From NCBI GenBank assembly GCA_948567375.1, contig OX419756.1:3663001-3727000 (forward strand): a stretch of DNA of 64,000 bases. The letters are read 5' to 3'. The notes beneath the pieces were generated by a model. That model worked only from the letters and a program-made list of their open reading frames with translations, did not search any database and had not been told where the DNA came from. The translations under genes were made by a program, and so were the position numbers. Shown here piece after piece: positions 12,672 through 25,005 of the stretch; the stretch's first letter is position 1; each line of letters starts with the position of its first letter. This DNA is from Lunularia cruciata (taxonomy: Eukaryota; Streptophyta; Marchantiopsida; Lunulariales; Lunulariaceae).

Positions 12672-13405
12672 ATTGGTATACGAGAACAGAAGCCGTTTTG
12701 GGAACGGGTTATCCAGAACTCATGAAGTGTAAATGATCGATAAGCAAGATGTACATGATTCACAATGCTAGAATGAGAAATCCACAATGTAGAATGCATC
12801 GAATGTAACTTGAAGCAAATGCATAATTGAAACAAATTGACAATAACATATGGCTAATAGACTAGTAAAAAATGCATAATTGAAACAAATTGACAATAAC
12901 ATATGGCTAATAGACTAGTAAACCAACGGGAAATAGAGAACTCTATGCAAACGACTGGGAGAAATAGGTAACACTATGTAAAAGACTGCCAGTAAGCAAT
13001 GCATGAACGAAAAAAATAAAAAACGTGGGTTGGAGTCTGGTAGGAACAGTGTATACACCAGAGATCCTATGAAACAGGCAAAGAGCAAAGGATAAATATT
13101 AGGGAGGGAATTAGTTGGGGAATGGAGGAGTTAGAGGAATGAGTGGAACAATGCAAGAGCTATAGGGTGGTGTGGTTGCAAAAACCTGTCAAAGTGTAAT
13201 AGGGTAACGAGAGCAAAGCAAAAGAGTACAAGATATAAAGTATATCACAACAAACGTTATGGACGCTTGAGTCCTGAGACGCTAAATAGCAAAGGGAAGC
13301 AGAAGATGGCCATAGTGAACCTTCATTAAAACACTTATGATTTCATAAGCGCCAAAGTAGCTGTGCAATTGTACCCCACCTACCAAGTTTCTGCTCGAAA
13401 ACTCA
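12672..13405 (-). repeat. R1 copy, 5'-truncated, with internal duplication
   Basis: The terminal core is at 12672-12730 (GCCGTTTTGGGAACGG) beside a short AT microsatellite. A block of about 50 bases ending in ATGGCTAATAGACTAGTAAA is repeated in tandem near 12820-12920. The copy ends near 13405, well short of the longest copies. Confidence 0.6.
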
Positions 13406-13612
13406 TGATATATATATATTTATATTTATCAAGTAGGATTCCGTAACAAAAATATGGTATACAGGTGTCCAAGAAAAGCTACCGGTGGGCTCGAACCGGA
13501 GCTCCACGCCTGGCAGAAAGCAAGGATGTTCTTTAGTCTCTATAGATACTAAACCCATGATAAGCATGGAAATTTTTTCATTTGTGTGGTATAAAGGCCT
13601 CCGTGCCAACAG
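13406..13612. other. Insert between R1 copies with a tRNA B-box-like motif
   Basis: On the minus strand near 13485-13497 the sequence GGTTCGAGCCC fits the RNA polymerase III B-box consensus exactly. No A-box at the right distance and no cloverleaf is visible, so this is at most a tRNA or SINE fragment. Confidence 0.3.
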
Positions 13613-15050
13613 GATATATATAGGTATATGAGAGAAGAAGCTGTTGTGTGAATGGGTTATCCAGAACTCATGAAATGCAAATGATCGATAAGCAAAATGT
13701 ACATGATTCACAATGCTAGAGTAGTGGTTAAGCCCTAAGGTAAAATTCATCGAATGTAACCTGCAGCAAAAGCATAATTGAAACAAATTGAGAATAACAT
13801 ATGGCCAACGGACTAGTAAACAGCGTGAATTCAAGAGCAACGGACTAGTAAACAACGTGAATTCAAGAGCACCTGTGCAAAAGACTATGAGAAATAGGAA
13901 ACAGTATGTAAGAGCCTGCCAACAAGCAATGCATGAACGATAAAGATTAAGAACGTGGGCTGGAGTCGGGTAGGAACGCTGTAGACACGAGAGGTCGAGC
14001 AGGAATCAGTCAAAGAGCAAAGGAGAATACTAGGGAGGAAATTAGTTTGGGAATGGAGGAGTGGAACAATACAGAGTTATCGGATGGTGTGGCTGTAGAA
14101 ACGGGTCAAAGTATAATAGGGTAACGAGAGCAAAGTGTAAGAGGACATGATTTAAAATATATCACAACAAGCGTTATGGACTCAAGACACTAAACAGCAA
14201 AGGGAAGCAGAAGGCAGCCATAATAAACCTCCACGAAAACACATGCAATTTCATCAATGCCTCTCGTAGTGCCAAAGTGACTGAGCAATTGTCAGTATCC
14301 CTCATACTGAGTTCCTACTCGAAAACTCATCAATGCCAAGGCAAACTCGGTTGCTCCCCTAAAGTGTCACTCATAATGTAGTGGGAATGATGAAAAACTG
14401 AAGAACAGAAGTGGAAGTTAGGAAAGAAAGAGCAAGCAGAAGTGCAGGCACATAAATAAACGCAAGAGTCTTAGCCACATGATGAGGATCAGGCAAGAAA
14501 GAAATGAATCAACATGAGTAAGAGGAGTGGAGGAACCGAGACATACCTGATGAATCCCTGAAATCACATACATACATTAGTAGAGAGAAAATCCAAGACA
14601 CAACAATGAGGAGTAATCAAGCAGAGGTTATTACTTCTACAAATGGGGAGCAAGAAACATCAGCACCCCACGGTAAAGGACTGAGTGAACTCAAACAGGA
14701 AGAACAAAGGCGAAGTGCAAGAAAGAAAGAATAGAGAAGCAAGGAAAAACTTTAAAAAAGTTATGGCAACACAAAAGCACATAGAAAGGAGGCAAAATCT
14801 GCCTGGGTTTAACTGAGGGACAAAGAAAACCCATGTGTCCATAAGCAAAGGCCCAACATGTCCAGAAACAAACCAATAGAAATCCATATGGCAGAAAAAC
14901 CAAAACACTGGTAAACATTTATATGTAAGTTCAAGAGTCAAGTAGGACTCATGTATAACTGTAAGGTACGCGAGCTTATGGGGAAACACTACTGGTAGAC
15001 TCGAACATGAACAGTACGGTATTCAAGCCTATGGGAAAAACAGTAAGACA
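13613..15050 (-). repeat. R1 copy, longest example
   Basis: This reverse-strand copy parallels 8083-9480 over about 1.4 kb. On its sense strand it runs from CTTACTGTTTTTCCCATAGG to the core and CTCATATACCTATATATAT. A 25-base piece around 13822-13860 is duplicated in tandem (CGTGAATTCAAGAGCA). Open frames on the minus strand at 14660-14989 are leucine- and phenylalanine-rich by composition only. Confidence 0.65.
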
Positions 15051-16394
15051 AATAGTACCATGATGTCGCGGACGGTTATTTCCGGTGTGATTCATATGTA
15101 GCTGATATAGAGTGAGTCCGATCATGTTCAACCTTGATAGAATTGCATAGCGTTCTCCACTCATCATAGTATTGGTGCATTGGACACAAGTATCACATCT
15201 ATCACAACTATCAAGAATCACTAATAAGGGCTGGGATAAACCCTTAATGCTCTCTACCAGCATGAGCCCGTCATGATCAGTATTTCACACGGGAAGTAAG
15301 TGTCTTCATAGAAAGCCTGCAGTACAACACTGAACATTTCGTCAGTGCCGAGAGAGCGGGATGCGAATGCCAGTAACCATCGTCCCCACTTTGGACATTA
15401 CGTGTATATATCACTATCACATAGAAAGGTCTTACTATGTGCCAACCGTATCTGTATTGCTCGCATACCTCTTCCCATGTCTGTCCAATTTGTGAGTTAT
15501 TGCAAATGGATCCTTATGTTCATCAAAACTGCTTCATCAATATTCTCATCTGCCGGAACCTATCCACATCAGCTCAGTTCTGTTACATAAATTCGAGATT
15601 AATAGATCAAAAATTACCCAATAAACATCAACCGTCTATTCTCCAGAAAGTCCAATCCTTACCAATCTAGAACGTGAAGGCAAGTTTCTTCTTGAGCCAA
15701 ATGTGAATGGAACTATATTATTAGTTCGTATGAGGGAAATATTTTCCGAAGTTTCAACTTCACATAGCGTTCTTTGCGTCGGCACCACCAAGCTTGAAAT
15801 AGTGATCAATGGACGACAATACAAAAGTGCTTTGTACCTCCTTGGCTCTTGAGGATTACATATCAATGCCACCAGTATGACTAAATTTCTGAATTTCTAC
15901 GAGGTTGAGGTTGAAATCGCACTTCATTCCAAATAGGATTCCGTTGAATGCTGTCCTCTAGGCTGATCGTAACGCAAATATGTCGTACTTTTGACGGTAT
16001 CTTGGCCAATCTCTTGAAAGAACCCCTTATCATTCCTCAACCTGCACTTGCCAGCATCTGGATACGAATTAAATCCAGATTCGGAACATCAGCTGGATGA
16101 TGCTTGTTGAGAACAGTGCTCTCGACGATCTTTGCAGTATCACCACAAACGCTCGACTTCAACAAGCTTGAATGCAGTAATTCCTAGGCCAGTAGACAGT
16201 TGATTAGCGAAGAACGTGGGATACCGATGTCTACAGCGGGGAAACGGTCTTGTCCGTATCGAGGAACTAACAATTGGCTAAATCCACTGAGAAGCATACC
16301 ACGTACAACCAACTGGGACAACCGTCGCCACTGGAAGCAACCCAGTATTATCCGCCACGGCACCATCATGTTGAAGTAGAAGCTGAGGTTTACG
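15051..16394. other. Region downstream of COQ2, no recognised gene
   Basis: The base composition is near that of the gene regions, with normal CG content. Open frames on both strands are below 100 codons and unrecognised. The part next to 16394 should hold the COQ2 3' UTR. Confidence 0.4.
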
Positions 16395-19300
16395 CTACGT
16401 GACCAGCTTTCCTGCAACTATAGCACCACAAACAATTGCTCCAAACCATTTGTTCGACACGAATCTGTTCAAATGCGGCTGAGGTTAGCTTGCAACTGAA
16501 TCGCAAAGTGTATATCGTGTGCAAGCGAGGACAAGACCTCACAAATCTAAAATCTTCTAAGCGACACTTGATTTGAGCACACCTACTAAACTGATTCTCA
16601 GGACATTAGACCCTGCTGACGCACAAATGCGTAATTGGAGAATATGAAAGCTGAATAAGTGTAAAGCTTACTTGGAACTGCAGTCAGCCCGATTGTGGAT
16701 GTCCACGGTAGAAATCTGCCACGCTAAATGGCCTGCTGATGCAATCACACCTGCGTAAAATGGCCATCCTGCCATGTGGAAGATGACCAAACGAATCAGT
16801 TTCTGGATAGATTTACATGACTGCAGGTCTAAAATATAGGTATATGAGGGCAGAAGCAATTCTGGGAACGGGTGATCCACAACTCATGAAATGTAAATGA
16901 TCGGTAACCAAGATGTACTTTATGCACAATGCTAGAATAGTAATAAATCCACAAAGTAGGTTGCATCGAATGTAACCTGAAGAAAAGGCATAATTGCAAC
17001 AAATTGAGAATAACATATATCTAAAGGACTAGTAAACAACTTGAAATCGATAACAGCTATGCCAACGAATGCGAGAAATATAAAACGTTATGTAATTGAC
17101 CACCAGTAAGCAGTGCGTGAACAATGAAAATTAAACCGTAGGCTGGAGTCGGGTAGGAACACTGTAGACACGGGAGGTCGAACCATGAATTAGGCAAAGA
17201 GTGAAGGAAAAATAATGAGGGAATTAGCTGGGGAATGGAGTGGAACAATGCGAGAGCCTATGGATGGTGTTGCTGCAGAGACATATCGAAGTGTAACAGG
17301 GTAACGAGTGCAAAGCGAAAGAGGACATGATATAAAGTATATCGCAACAAGCGCTATGGACGCTCCAGTCCTGAGACACTAAACAGCAAAGGGAAGCAGA
17401 AGGCGGCCATACATGACTGCAGGTCTAAGATATACACATTGAGGAAAATGCTATCACGAATATCGATTAGGAGGAGACTCTTTGAATGCTTCTCAAAATT
17501 GATCTTTCACAATAGATTGCTAACCTACACACTAATGGAACCTAGAGTAGGAACGGTCCATAGGGTCCTTCAGGACACTACCAAACAAAAACAAGATACA
17601 AATCGTAGTATGTTACAGAACTGTTTTATATACAATCGTTCGTGGACCTTGGAAAGATTTACAGAAAGCAACAGAATTGCTAATTTATTTGCAAGACTAT
17701 CAGTTCATTCGCTTACCAGCATAAAACTGGATCAGGACTTCAAGTTTCACCCTTTGGTTGTATAAATATTACTCACCAAGTTCCGCGTTGTAACCGGCTA
17801 GAGATAATCCAGCGACACAGGCAGCACTAAAACCAGCCAGCCAGGTTTTAGTCTCGTTACCAAATCGCAGAGCAGTTGACTTTACACCAACCTTCAAATC
17901 ATCGTCCTTATCCTGAAATTATGACAGAAAACGGCCTCAGATACTCGTGAACAAAATTCCGGTCCGGTCCACCATTCTATGTCGTGACGTTCTTTGCTGT
18001 ACCACATCACCACACTACTAGTTTCCTGGATGATTCAAATCAACGGTACTCATCCTATTTAATGCACATTGGACAAACGTATCCACATACGTCTTGGCCA
18101 ACCCAGCGTGTTTAGAACTCAGAAGATCATACCTTTGCAAATGCAATCTGTTAGTTTAGAAAATGCAAAGTACCTGATGAGCGTAGATAGTATCGTAAAC
18201 AAGGGTCCAGCTAACGCCAGAAGCATAAAGTGGAAGAACTACAGAAAGATCAAGGCCATCATGTACAGCTGCCCAGCCAAGCAGGGCACCCCAGTTGAAG
18301 GTCAAACCTAGAAAAGCCTGTGGCTGAGGTATAGAAACAAGAAAAGAAGAACCACTGTGTTAGTGTTTGATTCCATTCATGACTACCATGTACGCACCGT
18401 CTTCTTTACATTTCCTGGTGTGAGGTTGTTTGTTGTGGTCATATCCTCTTCAGCAAAAATGAGAATAAGATACTAGAAAACCTGTCCCAGCACATGTAAG
18501 AAGGAAGTGATGTCTATGAAGAACGATGAGAATCACACAATTTTATCACCATGTTATTTAGGAGTGATACTCACCCAGTAGGTCCACCTTTTCATTAGTG
18601 GATACGTGCCGACTAACAAAAGCGAGGATGCCCCTAATATTCGGCTGCACGATGACGGTCAAAACGCATGTCCATTGGTCTCTAATGTATGAAGGAAGAA
18701 AATTAAATCTCATTCTTCCCTCACTTGCCTTCTTACATCTACCTTTGGATTTCATGACCTTTCATTCCAAGTTCTAAATTCCAGCCGAAGAGAATTCACT
18801 GTGCTTCCAGTATGGTAATTCAACCCACGCGATCACAGTGACAAGTATACAGTAAGAGAAAGGAGCAACACATTTGTTCCCTTCATCGCGGGAAGGTAAG
18901 AGAAACAATGACACGAGAGCAGACTCACATTTAGAAAGTCATGGAAATTAAAAAGAACTGGTAACTAACCTGAAGTCATTAAGCTGGAGAAGAACCCCGA
19001 GCCCAAGCAAAAGCTGACATCCCAGAAAGGTAACTCCTTGAAAAGTTGTCAAAGTTCCTGAAGCGATGGGTCGTTCTCGAGTCCGTTCAACCTACGCGAT
19101 AATACGTACTGTAACAAGAAGTTGATACTCGAGTTCTCGACATCCAGCATTTTATTCAAGTAGACGTCCCAGAGGCCTTCCATACAATCATATGAAGAAA
19201 CGTTTCAAAAATCCAACACCGGGGAGTTCCCAGCTGCCTTGCATAGATGATGTACGCGTGTCCGGTAGTTTTGTACTAGTTGTTATCTCTATCAACCTTG

Positions 19301-20440
19301 TTCAAATCGGAATAAAAGCATCTAGAAGCTGAAACTAGTTCGACGAATGAGACACGGTTGCTCTGCTACTTCTACGGATGCTCACCTTTCCGTCAATATC
19401 ACTGTCCCATAAGTCATTCACCGTGCAACCCGCACCTCTCAGAAGAACGGCGCCTAAGCCAAACAAACTCAGCATCTTTAAGTCTGGGAAACAGCCTGAA
19501 GGTGCTGCTAAGCAGATGGACCTAGAAGACCAAAATACACGGAGGGTTATGGAAAGAACAGTAAAGATTACGTTCGTATCATCATCAGGGAAGTTCATAT
19601 AGAATGGGATGAACTCACACAACTGAATTCCCCAAGCAAGAGATAAGACTTCGGATTGAAGTCTGAAATAACTTCGACAAATTACTGCAATCCATAAGGT
19701 CTCTTACCAAAAGCAAGGCCAGGCAAGTAACCAAGTGCCAATAGGTCTGTCTACTCGTGCTAACTCAGCAAATGGTTGTAGACTTCTAGGTAAAAACTTC
19801 TTTGGCCATAACTCTTGCTTAAGACTGTCTCGCACTGGTGCTGTCTTCTCCTCCTGCTCATCAAGGTCACTACCTTCCCCTGAATCTGCAGTAACTTTTT
19901 TGCTGGTTGTGGAAAACGGGCGACCTTCGACGACGAATAGTGCAACAGATTTAGTCCTTGACTTTGCGACATGGACAATTTCATTAGGACAGATCGGGTC
20001 GAGTAAAAGAGACTCTTTGAAGTAGAGCTGCTTCTCAACTTTGGCCGACGACGCACATCTAATGTGGGGCAAATCCTTGTGGACTTCACGTTTGGCGTCC
20101 TCACTTTGAGCTCCTGAGAATGCTCCTTGTCTGGATGTTGTCTGTTTAAAAGAGAAAATATCAAACCGCGGTACCACCCGGACGTCCGACTGTACAAGAG
20201 CAAATCTCCTGGAAATCGTGTAAGATGGTCCCAGATCTCTCACTACAGGTTCATCAAGTAACGCCTGCAAATCTGAGGAGCATGTTCTCCATTCCTGACG
20301 TCGCTGCATGAAGCCCACCAGAACGAAGTCAGATCTAGTCCGCTAATTTCTCCACAAACTCACGAATACCCTTAAGCCCAGTGTCTAGAACTACTTACAA
20401 GATTCCTGGTGGTGCGGCGAAGAATTGCGCGCAGCGCCAT
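16395..20440 (-). CDS. COQ2: 4-hydroxybenzoate polyprenyltransferase, mitochondrial (ubiquinone synthesis)
   Basis: Nine exons join in frame without a stop: 20440-20399, 20303-19708, 19521-19386, 19091-18970, 18644-18575, 18323-18174, 17912-17777, 16768-16672 and 16464-16395, giving 472 residues. The enzyme attaches the polyprenyl chain to 4-hydroxybenzoate in the inner mitochondrial membrane, the first membrane-bound step to ubiquinone. Both aspartate-rich prenyl-diphosphate motifs of the UbiA family are present: NDLWDSDID in exon 3 and [13 protein letters not shown] across exons 6 and 7. Hydrophobic helices such as [14 protein letters not shown] and [15 protein letters not shown] segments surround them. 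The N-terminus ([14 protein letters not shown]) is basic and suits a mitochondrial transit peptide. Residues of about 15 to 165 form a long, poorly conserved presequence, which makes the protein longer than typical plant homologues of about 400. The intron at 16769-17776 carries an R1 retroposon. Exon limits are read from GT/AG and phase, not from transcripts. Confidence 0.93.
16838..17410 (-). mobile_element. 5'-truncated R1 retroposon inside a COQ2 intron
   Basis: This R1 copy has the terminal core at its left end (GGGCAGAAGCAATTCTGGGAA) and stops abruptly at 17410, in the middle of the longer copies. It is flanked by matching direct repeats: ACATGACTGCAGGTCTAA at about 16815-16832, continuing AATAT, and the same at about 17411-17428, continuing GATAT. 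A direct repeat of about 22 bases is long for a DNA transposon but fits target-primed retroposition. Insertion is in the same orientation as COQ2 and does not disturb the splice sites. Confidence 0.7.
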
Positions 20441-21548
20441 GGGGTGAGACAGTGGTCAGACACATATATCTCAAAGACCTGTTTGTGTAGATTAGGGGTG
20501 TACTTCCATTTTGGTTGCAGGTGGAAAAGCCTCAAATTCAGGTGAGACAGTGGGATTCGTTCTTCATTAACCGTGTTGTTGTGCTCTTCTCTGCTCCTTC
20601 CAAGCAGACTCGCACAGAAATTAAAGGGATCTGATGTGTCCGGTTCCTCACCAGAATAATAGCATGTCGACACTCAACAAAAGTTGTTGTTCCTTCAGAG
20701 TTGCAATGCACCGATGGTCTAACTCAATCTACTGCTACGTTCGTGGTTCGAATGCGCTGCATGAGAAAACCGGATGATTTCTGAAACCAGAAGAGTACCA
20801 AGTGTTTTGCTGAGGAATGTGGGGCAGATACCAGACCTCGAGTTATCGAACTCGAGTTAAATGTTCGTAGTTCGCGTGTGAAGCGAACTCCACACGAAAT
20901 TCCAGTGTGACATGCAGAAGGACATATATGTATTCAGTTTTCTCGGTGATTGTGAGCAGAGCGTGGAGTATGGAAATTAATCATTTTGTAAACGCCACGA
21001 CCTTTTCGTAGGAGATGATAATTTTAGACGGATCATAAGACATTTGTATAGTACCATTTATCTTGGGAAGATCCTTGATACTAAGGAGAATATGTCGTAA
21101 TTTAAGTTGTAGTTGATAGACAACCTATTCCAACATTTACTTATAAAGTCATTTCCTCATTTATTCGATGCATATTACCCATGTTCTCTCATTTACCATA
21201 GGCACTACCTCCCTTCTTCTTTACTAAAGGACCAACCTTATTTTCTTTAGTGTATTGTCCCCTACGGGAGGAAAGTATACTAAATTCATGGTACACTTCT
21301 CTTCCTCCAAAGAAGAGCACTATAGTGTTAATCGCAATTCATAAAAGGCTAAAAATACAAGGTCATGAATGTTCAACTTGATGAAAAAGATATTTTATAA
21401 TCAAGCCAATCTAGACCATGGTGTTTATTTCTTATCTATTTGCTAAATTCCTCAAAAACAAGTAGGTTCTGTTGCCAAAACATTTATTGAAGACCATCCA
21501 ATCCAACTCCAAGGAAGGTATGTTAGCTTTGGAATTACATCACTAGAG
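20441..21548. other. COQ2 upstream region and AT-rich intergenic DNA
   Basis: The part next to 20440 should include the COQ2 promoter and leader. No clear TATA box is seen. From about 21000 the composition becomes AT-rich. No gene is recognised. Confidence 0.35.
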
Positions 21549-21932
21549 CATAATGGAGAGAAACCAACTAGGAAACTTAGATAGACTTCACTATTTTAGA
21601 AATCAAACTAGAAGGATAATGAAAATAGGTGATATTGTGGACTGAAGGAGAAAATTGATGAACAAATTCAAAGATCATAATGGAAAGAAACCAACTAGGA
21701 AACTTAGATAGACTTCACTATTTTAGAAATCAAACTAGAAGGATAATGAAAATAGGTGATATTGTGGACTGAAGGAGAAAATTGATGAACAAATTCAAAG
21801 ATCATAATGGAAAGAAACCAACTAGGAAACTTAGATAGACTTCACTATTTTAGAAATCAAACTAGAAGGATAATGAAAATAGGTGATATTGGGGACTGAA
21901 GGAGAAAATTGATGAACAAATTCAAAGATCAT
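21549..21932 (+). repeat. Tandem array, 3 units of 127 bp
   Basis: Units begin with CATAATGG at 21549, 21676 and 21803, exactly 127 bases apart, and are almost identical (for example TGTGGACTG against TGGGGACTG in the third). The near identity in otherwise decayed DNA implies recent expansion. No open frame is maintained through the array. Confidence 0.9.
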
Positions 21933-22189
21933 CGGATGAAAAATGATGAATTTTGCATAAAAATACCAAGAATGAAAAAAATATAAAAATATCAAGAAAA
22001 GAAATAGAAAATATAATATCACATTGGAGATCTCAAATGAGGAAACTTTGGATGCTTATCATGAATTTAGTTTTTAGCTTCGGTGTTTATAGAGGAAGTT
22101 AAGTAAAAGATTCTTGAGACTGCTCTTCTAAAAGCTATCTATCTTGGAATTGTAATACCATTCACTAGACATATTCTTTTTGGCCAAAC

Positions 22190-22445
22190 TTGTTTGACCA
22201 GCCAAATAGTACAAGGGTTGACATGTCACCAATCTATACAATGAACTAAGAGTGGAACTAGTTGACATATCACCAATCCATGTATTTGATCCAAAGGTGT
22301 AATTCTCTTTGAAGGTACCTTTTTTGTTTTATAATAAAGACAAAGTGCTCTATTGGTGAATCGGAGTATTGAGAATGAAACTTTGTGTTTCTCTTGGGGT
22401 TTCTCTTGTCTTTGAAACATTGCATGAGTGCAAGCCAAGCAAAAT
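22190..22445 (+). repeat. LTR-like fragment, family L1 (copy 1)
   Basis: The block TTGACCAGCCAAATAG through CACCAATCCATGTAT and TTATAATAAAGACAAAGTGCTC is shared with 54866-55110 and, inverted, with 50330-50560. The TATA-like TTATAATAAAG followed by a short stretch ending near an ACATTG motif resembles the promoter half of an LTR. No internal retrotransposon coding sequence adjoins it, so it may be a solo LTR. Confidence 0.5.
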
Positions 22446-24300
22446 GTCTATTTGGCATACTAGTAAGCTAATCGTTTATTTAACTTAAAGAGAAATAAAT
22501 TAAATAAAAAAATAAAATTGTATATTTTCTATCTATAAAGGCATAACAATACTGATACTTGGAATATAGTTAACAACCAAAAACCAATCAAATTTTTAGT
22601 CATAATTTTGCAATTTTTTGTTGGAATTTAGCAACCCATCATTGTATATCAAAATTCAATTTATCTATTCTAGGTTTGTAAATCACATGCAACTAAATGG
22701 ACAGCTTAGCATCAAGTCAAATTGATGATCAATCTTCAATCCAAATTTCACCACATCTCTATCAAAGCTTGTATGTTTACGCCTAAGTTTTGCTGTTTAG
22801 AGATTTCCTTAATTTTGGAGTAATGAATTTCCTTAAAGATTTTCTTATTTTGGTATACAAATTCTTTCCTCATCTCTATAGGTAATAGAAAGTACAAATC
22901 AAAGAATATGTCAATATTTACCGCGCAATCACCGTATACTCAACTCTCATTTTTGCCTCTTTTTCAACTTGATATAATTTCTCCCAACTATAACATAATA
23001 ATGGTACAACTTCTCATTGGCTAAATCCTATTATTCAAAATTTTTATTCATTTAATTCTCCACCTAAAGCATAGGTATTAGACAATATTCATGGTATCAG
23101 CATAAAATCTAGAACACCTCTATCAACTTCTAGAACACCAAATAGGAGTAGTTTGTTTGGGTGTTAAATAAGGATTTCAAATGAGGAATTAGGATTTTCA
23201 TGCAAAGGTCTCAAAGTCTTAGTGTTGCTTAAGTGTGAGTTCCAATCCTCAATACAATAGGGTGATATACTCTTGATAAGCATTAAAGAGAGAATATATA
23301 TATATAAAAATAAGGGGTAGACTAGGATAGCTCTGTTTATATGTCTCAAGAATATCGATGATGTTTAAGTATCATTAAGAAAGACCATCATAGTATCGCT
23401 AAATATTTTCTTGAAGTGTCATTTCAAATGTATTTATAATATAGAGGTTTTTGATCTTCTTGCAATTTTACTACGAAGGAGATGCATGAATATCACAGAA
23501 CTAACATTGGTGGCAAATATCCCCTAGCAGTTCTCCAATTTAGCAGATTTTATAAATTAGGCGGTCAGATTTTGCAATTATCAAGATTCTACATAAAGCT
23601 TAATTTACTTGGTAGAGCGAAAAGCCATTCAAAAGAGTATGTGTTATCTTCACTATAGAAAGGATATATAGTATCTATACTGGATATTATTAAAATTAAT
23701 AAATCACCTAGTAAGTCTAAGAAAGAGAAACTTCAGACCGGATTAAAATAAAATAAAGCTGGATAAAATTCAACCATATATAGTCAATCCAATTCTTCCC
23801 CTTTTAATATTAATGTAATTTTAATATATGTTAGGATGTCTTATTAGAATAAATATAGCCCAATGATCTTCAAAGATCTATATTCAATAACGGTTAATAA
23901 TTATGTCCCTAGAATTACTCATCTAAATGATTTTCAGCATTCATAAGACACAGTACATAGCACGAGCAAACAACTATTAACAATGAAATCGAATTTACGT
24001 CCCCCAATGATTTATCTTACCAATTTGTTCCTCTACTTTATATGAAAAGATTTCATTAATTTATACCTTCGCTAAATTAGACGAGATTTAAATGTATCTA
24101 AATGATGTATTTTGCCTCTGATTGTAGTCGAGATTACTGTATTTATTGGAGCAAAAGTATCTCGTCAGTTCTTCACAATTCAGAAGACATTCAAGCTGAT
24201 GCATAATAGCGTGCGCACCCATCTAGAGATACTTTACATGACATGCTAATTTCGGAACGGTGTAGAGAAGACTCGGATGTCTTATGGGAAGACTGAGATG
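22446..24300. other. AT-rich, CpG-poor DNA without recognised genes
   Basis: There are no open frames of note, and a short TA repeat lies near 23295. From about 24120 the composition returns to that of the gene regions. Confidence 0.4.
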
Positions 24301-24334
24301 GGGTAAGGGTTACCGTCGAGTGCTTCCCACACAC

Positions 24335-24350
24335 AGGGTTTAGGGTTTTG
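24335..24350. promoter_or_regulatory. Telo-box upstream of the glutaminyl-tRNA synthetase gene
   Basis: AGGGTTTAGGGTTTTG contains the plant telo-box (AAACCCTAA on the minus strand) in an interrupted double form. It lies about 655 bases before the ATG. Telo-boxes are known from promoters of plant ribosomal protein and translation genes, which fits the gene downstream. Confidence 0.55.
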
Positions 24351-25005
24351 GGCGTTCGCTACGAATGCGTGCGTTGAACTACGACTGCATCACGTCCACT
24401 GCGTTCCAGTTTGATGTACAGTACTGTAGTAAGTTTAACTTCCCATGAAACTAACAATGTGCCGACCTGAGTAAATTAGTCAACAGACCACGAAGGATAT
24501 GCCGCACTCCGCCAAGTAAATTGGAAGCAGGGGGTGTGACTGTGTTAGCACATCGATAATCAACGCATTCCGCAGCATTTTATGAAGAAGTTTTGGTGCG
24601 TATTTACAATTCATGTTATGACCTATGACAGTCGTCCGACGAGTAGTTGTTTGTTGCACGCAGAAACTACATGAATGTATAATTGAGAGAATTTGAGTAG
24701 CGTATACTGGAGGGTGAATTTCGATTTTTTTCCCCATGTAATAATTTAAACCAAGCTCGCTAGCTCTCGTCTGCCCGACTTCTGAAGCTCCTGATAACTA
24801 CGTAGTGTTACAGAAGATGCTCTGGTAAGGCAATCGTATTTACGAGCTGCAGGATCTGTTATCGGGAAGCTCTCTCTGATTGCAGTGCCCTTGAGAACTA
24901 ATAGCCTCTTCGTTGGTGGTTGGAATAGTTGACAGAGGTCTCATAATCGCTGCTGGTAGTTGAAACACAGAAGGAAGATTTTGAAGACGAAGCTGGAAGT
25001 ATAAA

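Noticed and set aside
8083..15050. R1 copies as the LTR pair of one retrotransposon
   Set aside because: The flanking copies around the R2 block are inverted rather than direct, no PBS, PPT or pol lies between them, and copies are truncated from one side only.
19378..20203. Plus- and minus-strand frames overlapping COQ2 exons, including 19760-20203
   Set aside because: They are alternative frames of the COQ2 exons, which join in one frame with family motifs.
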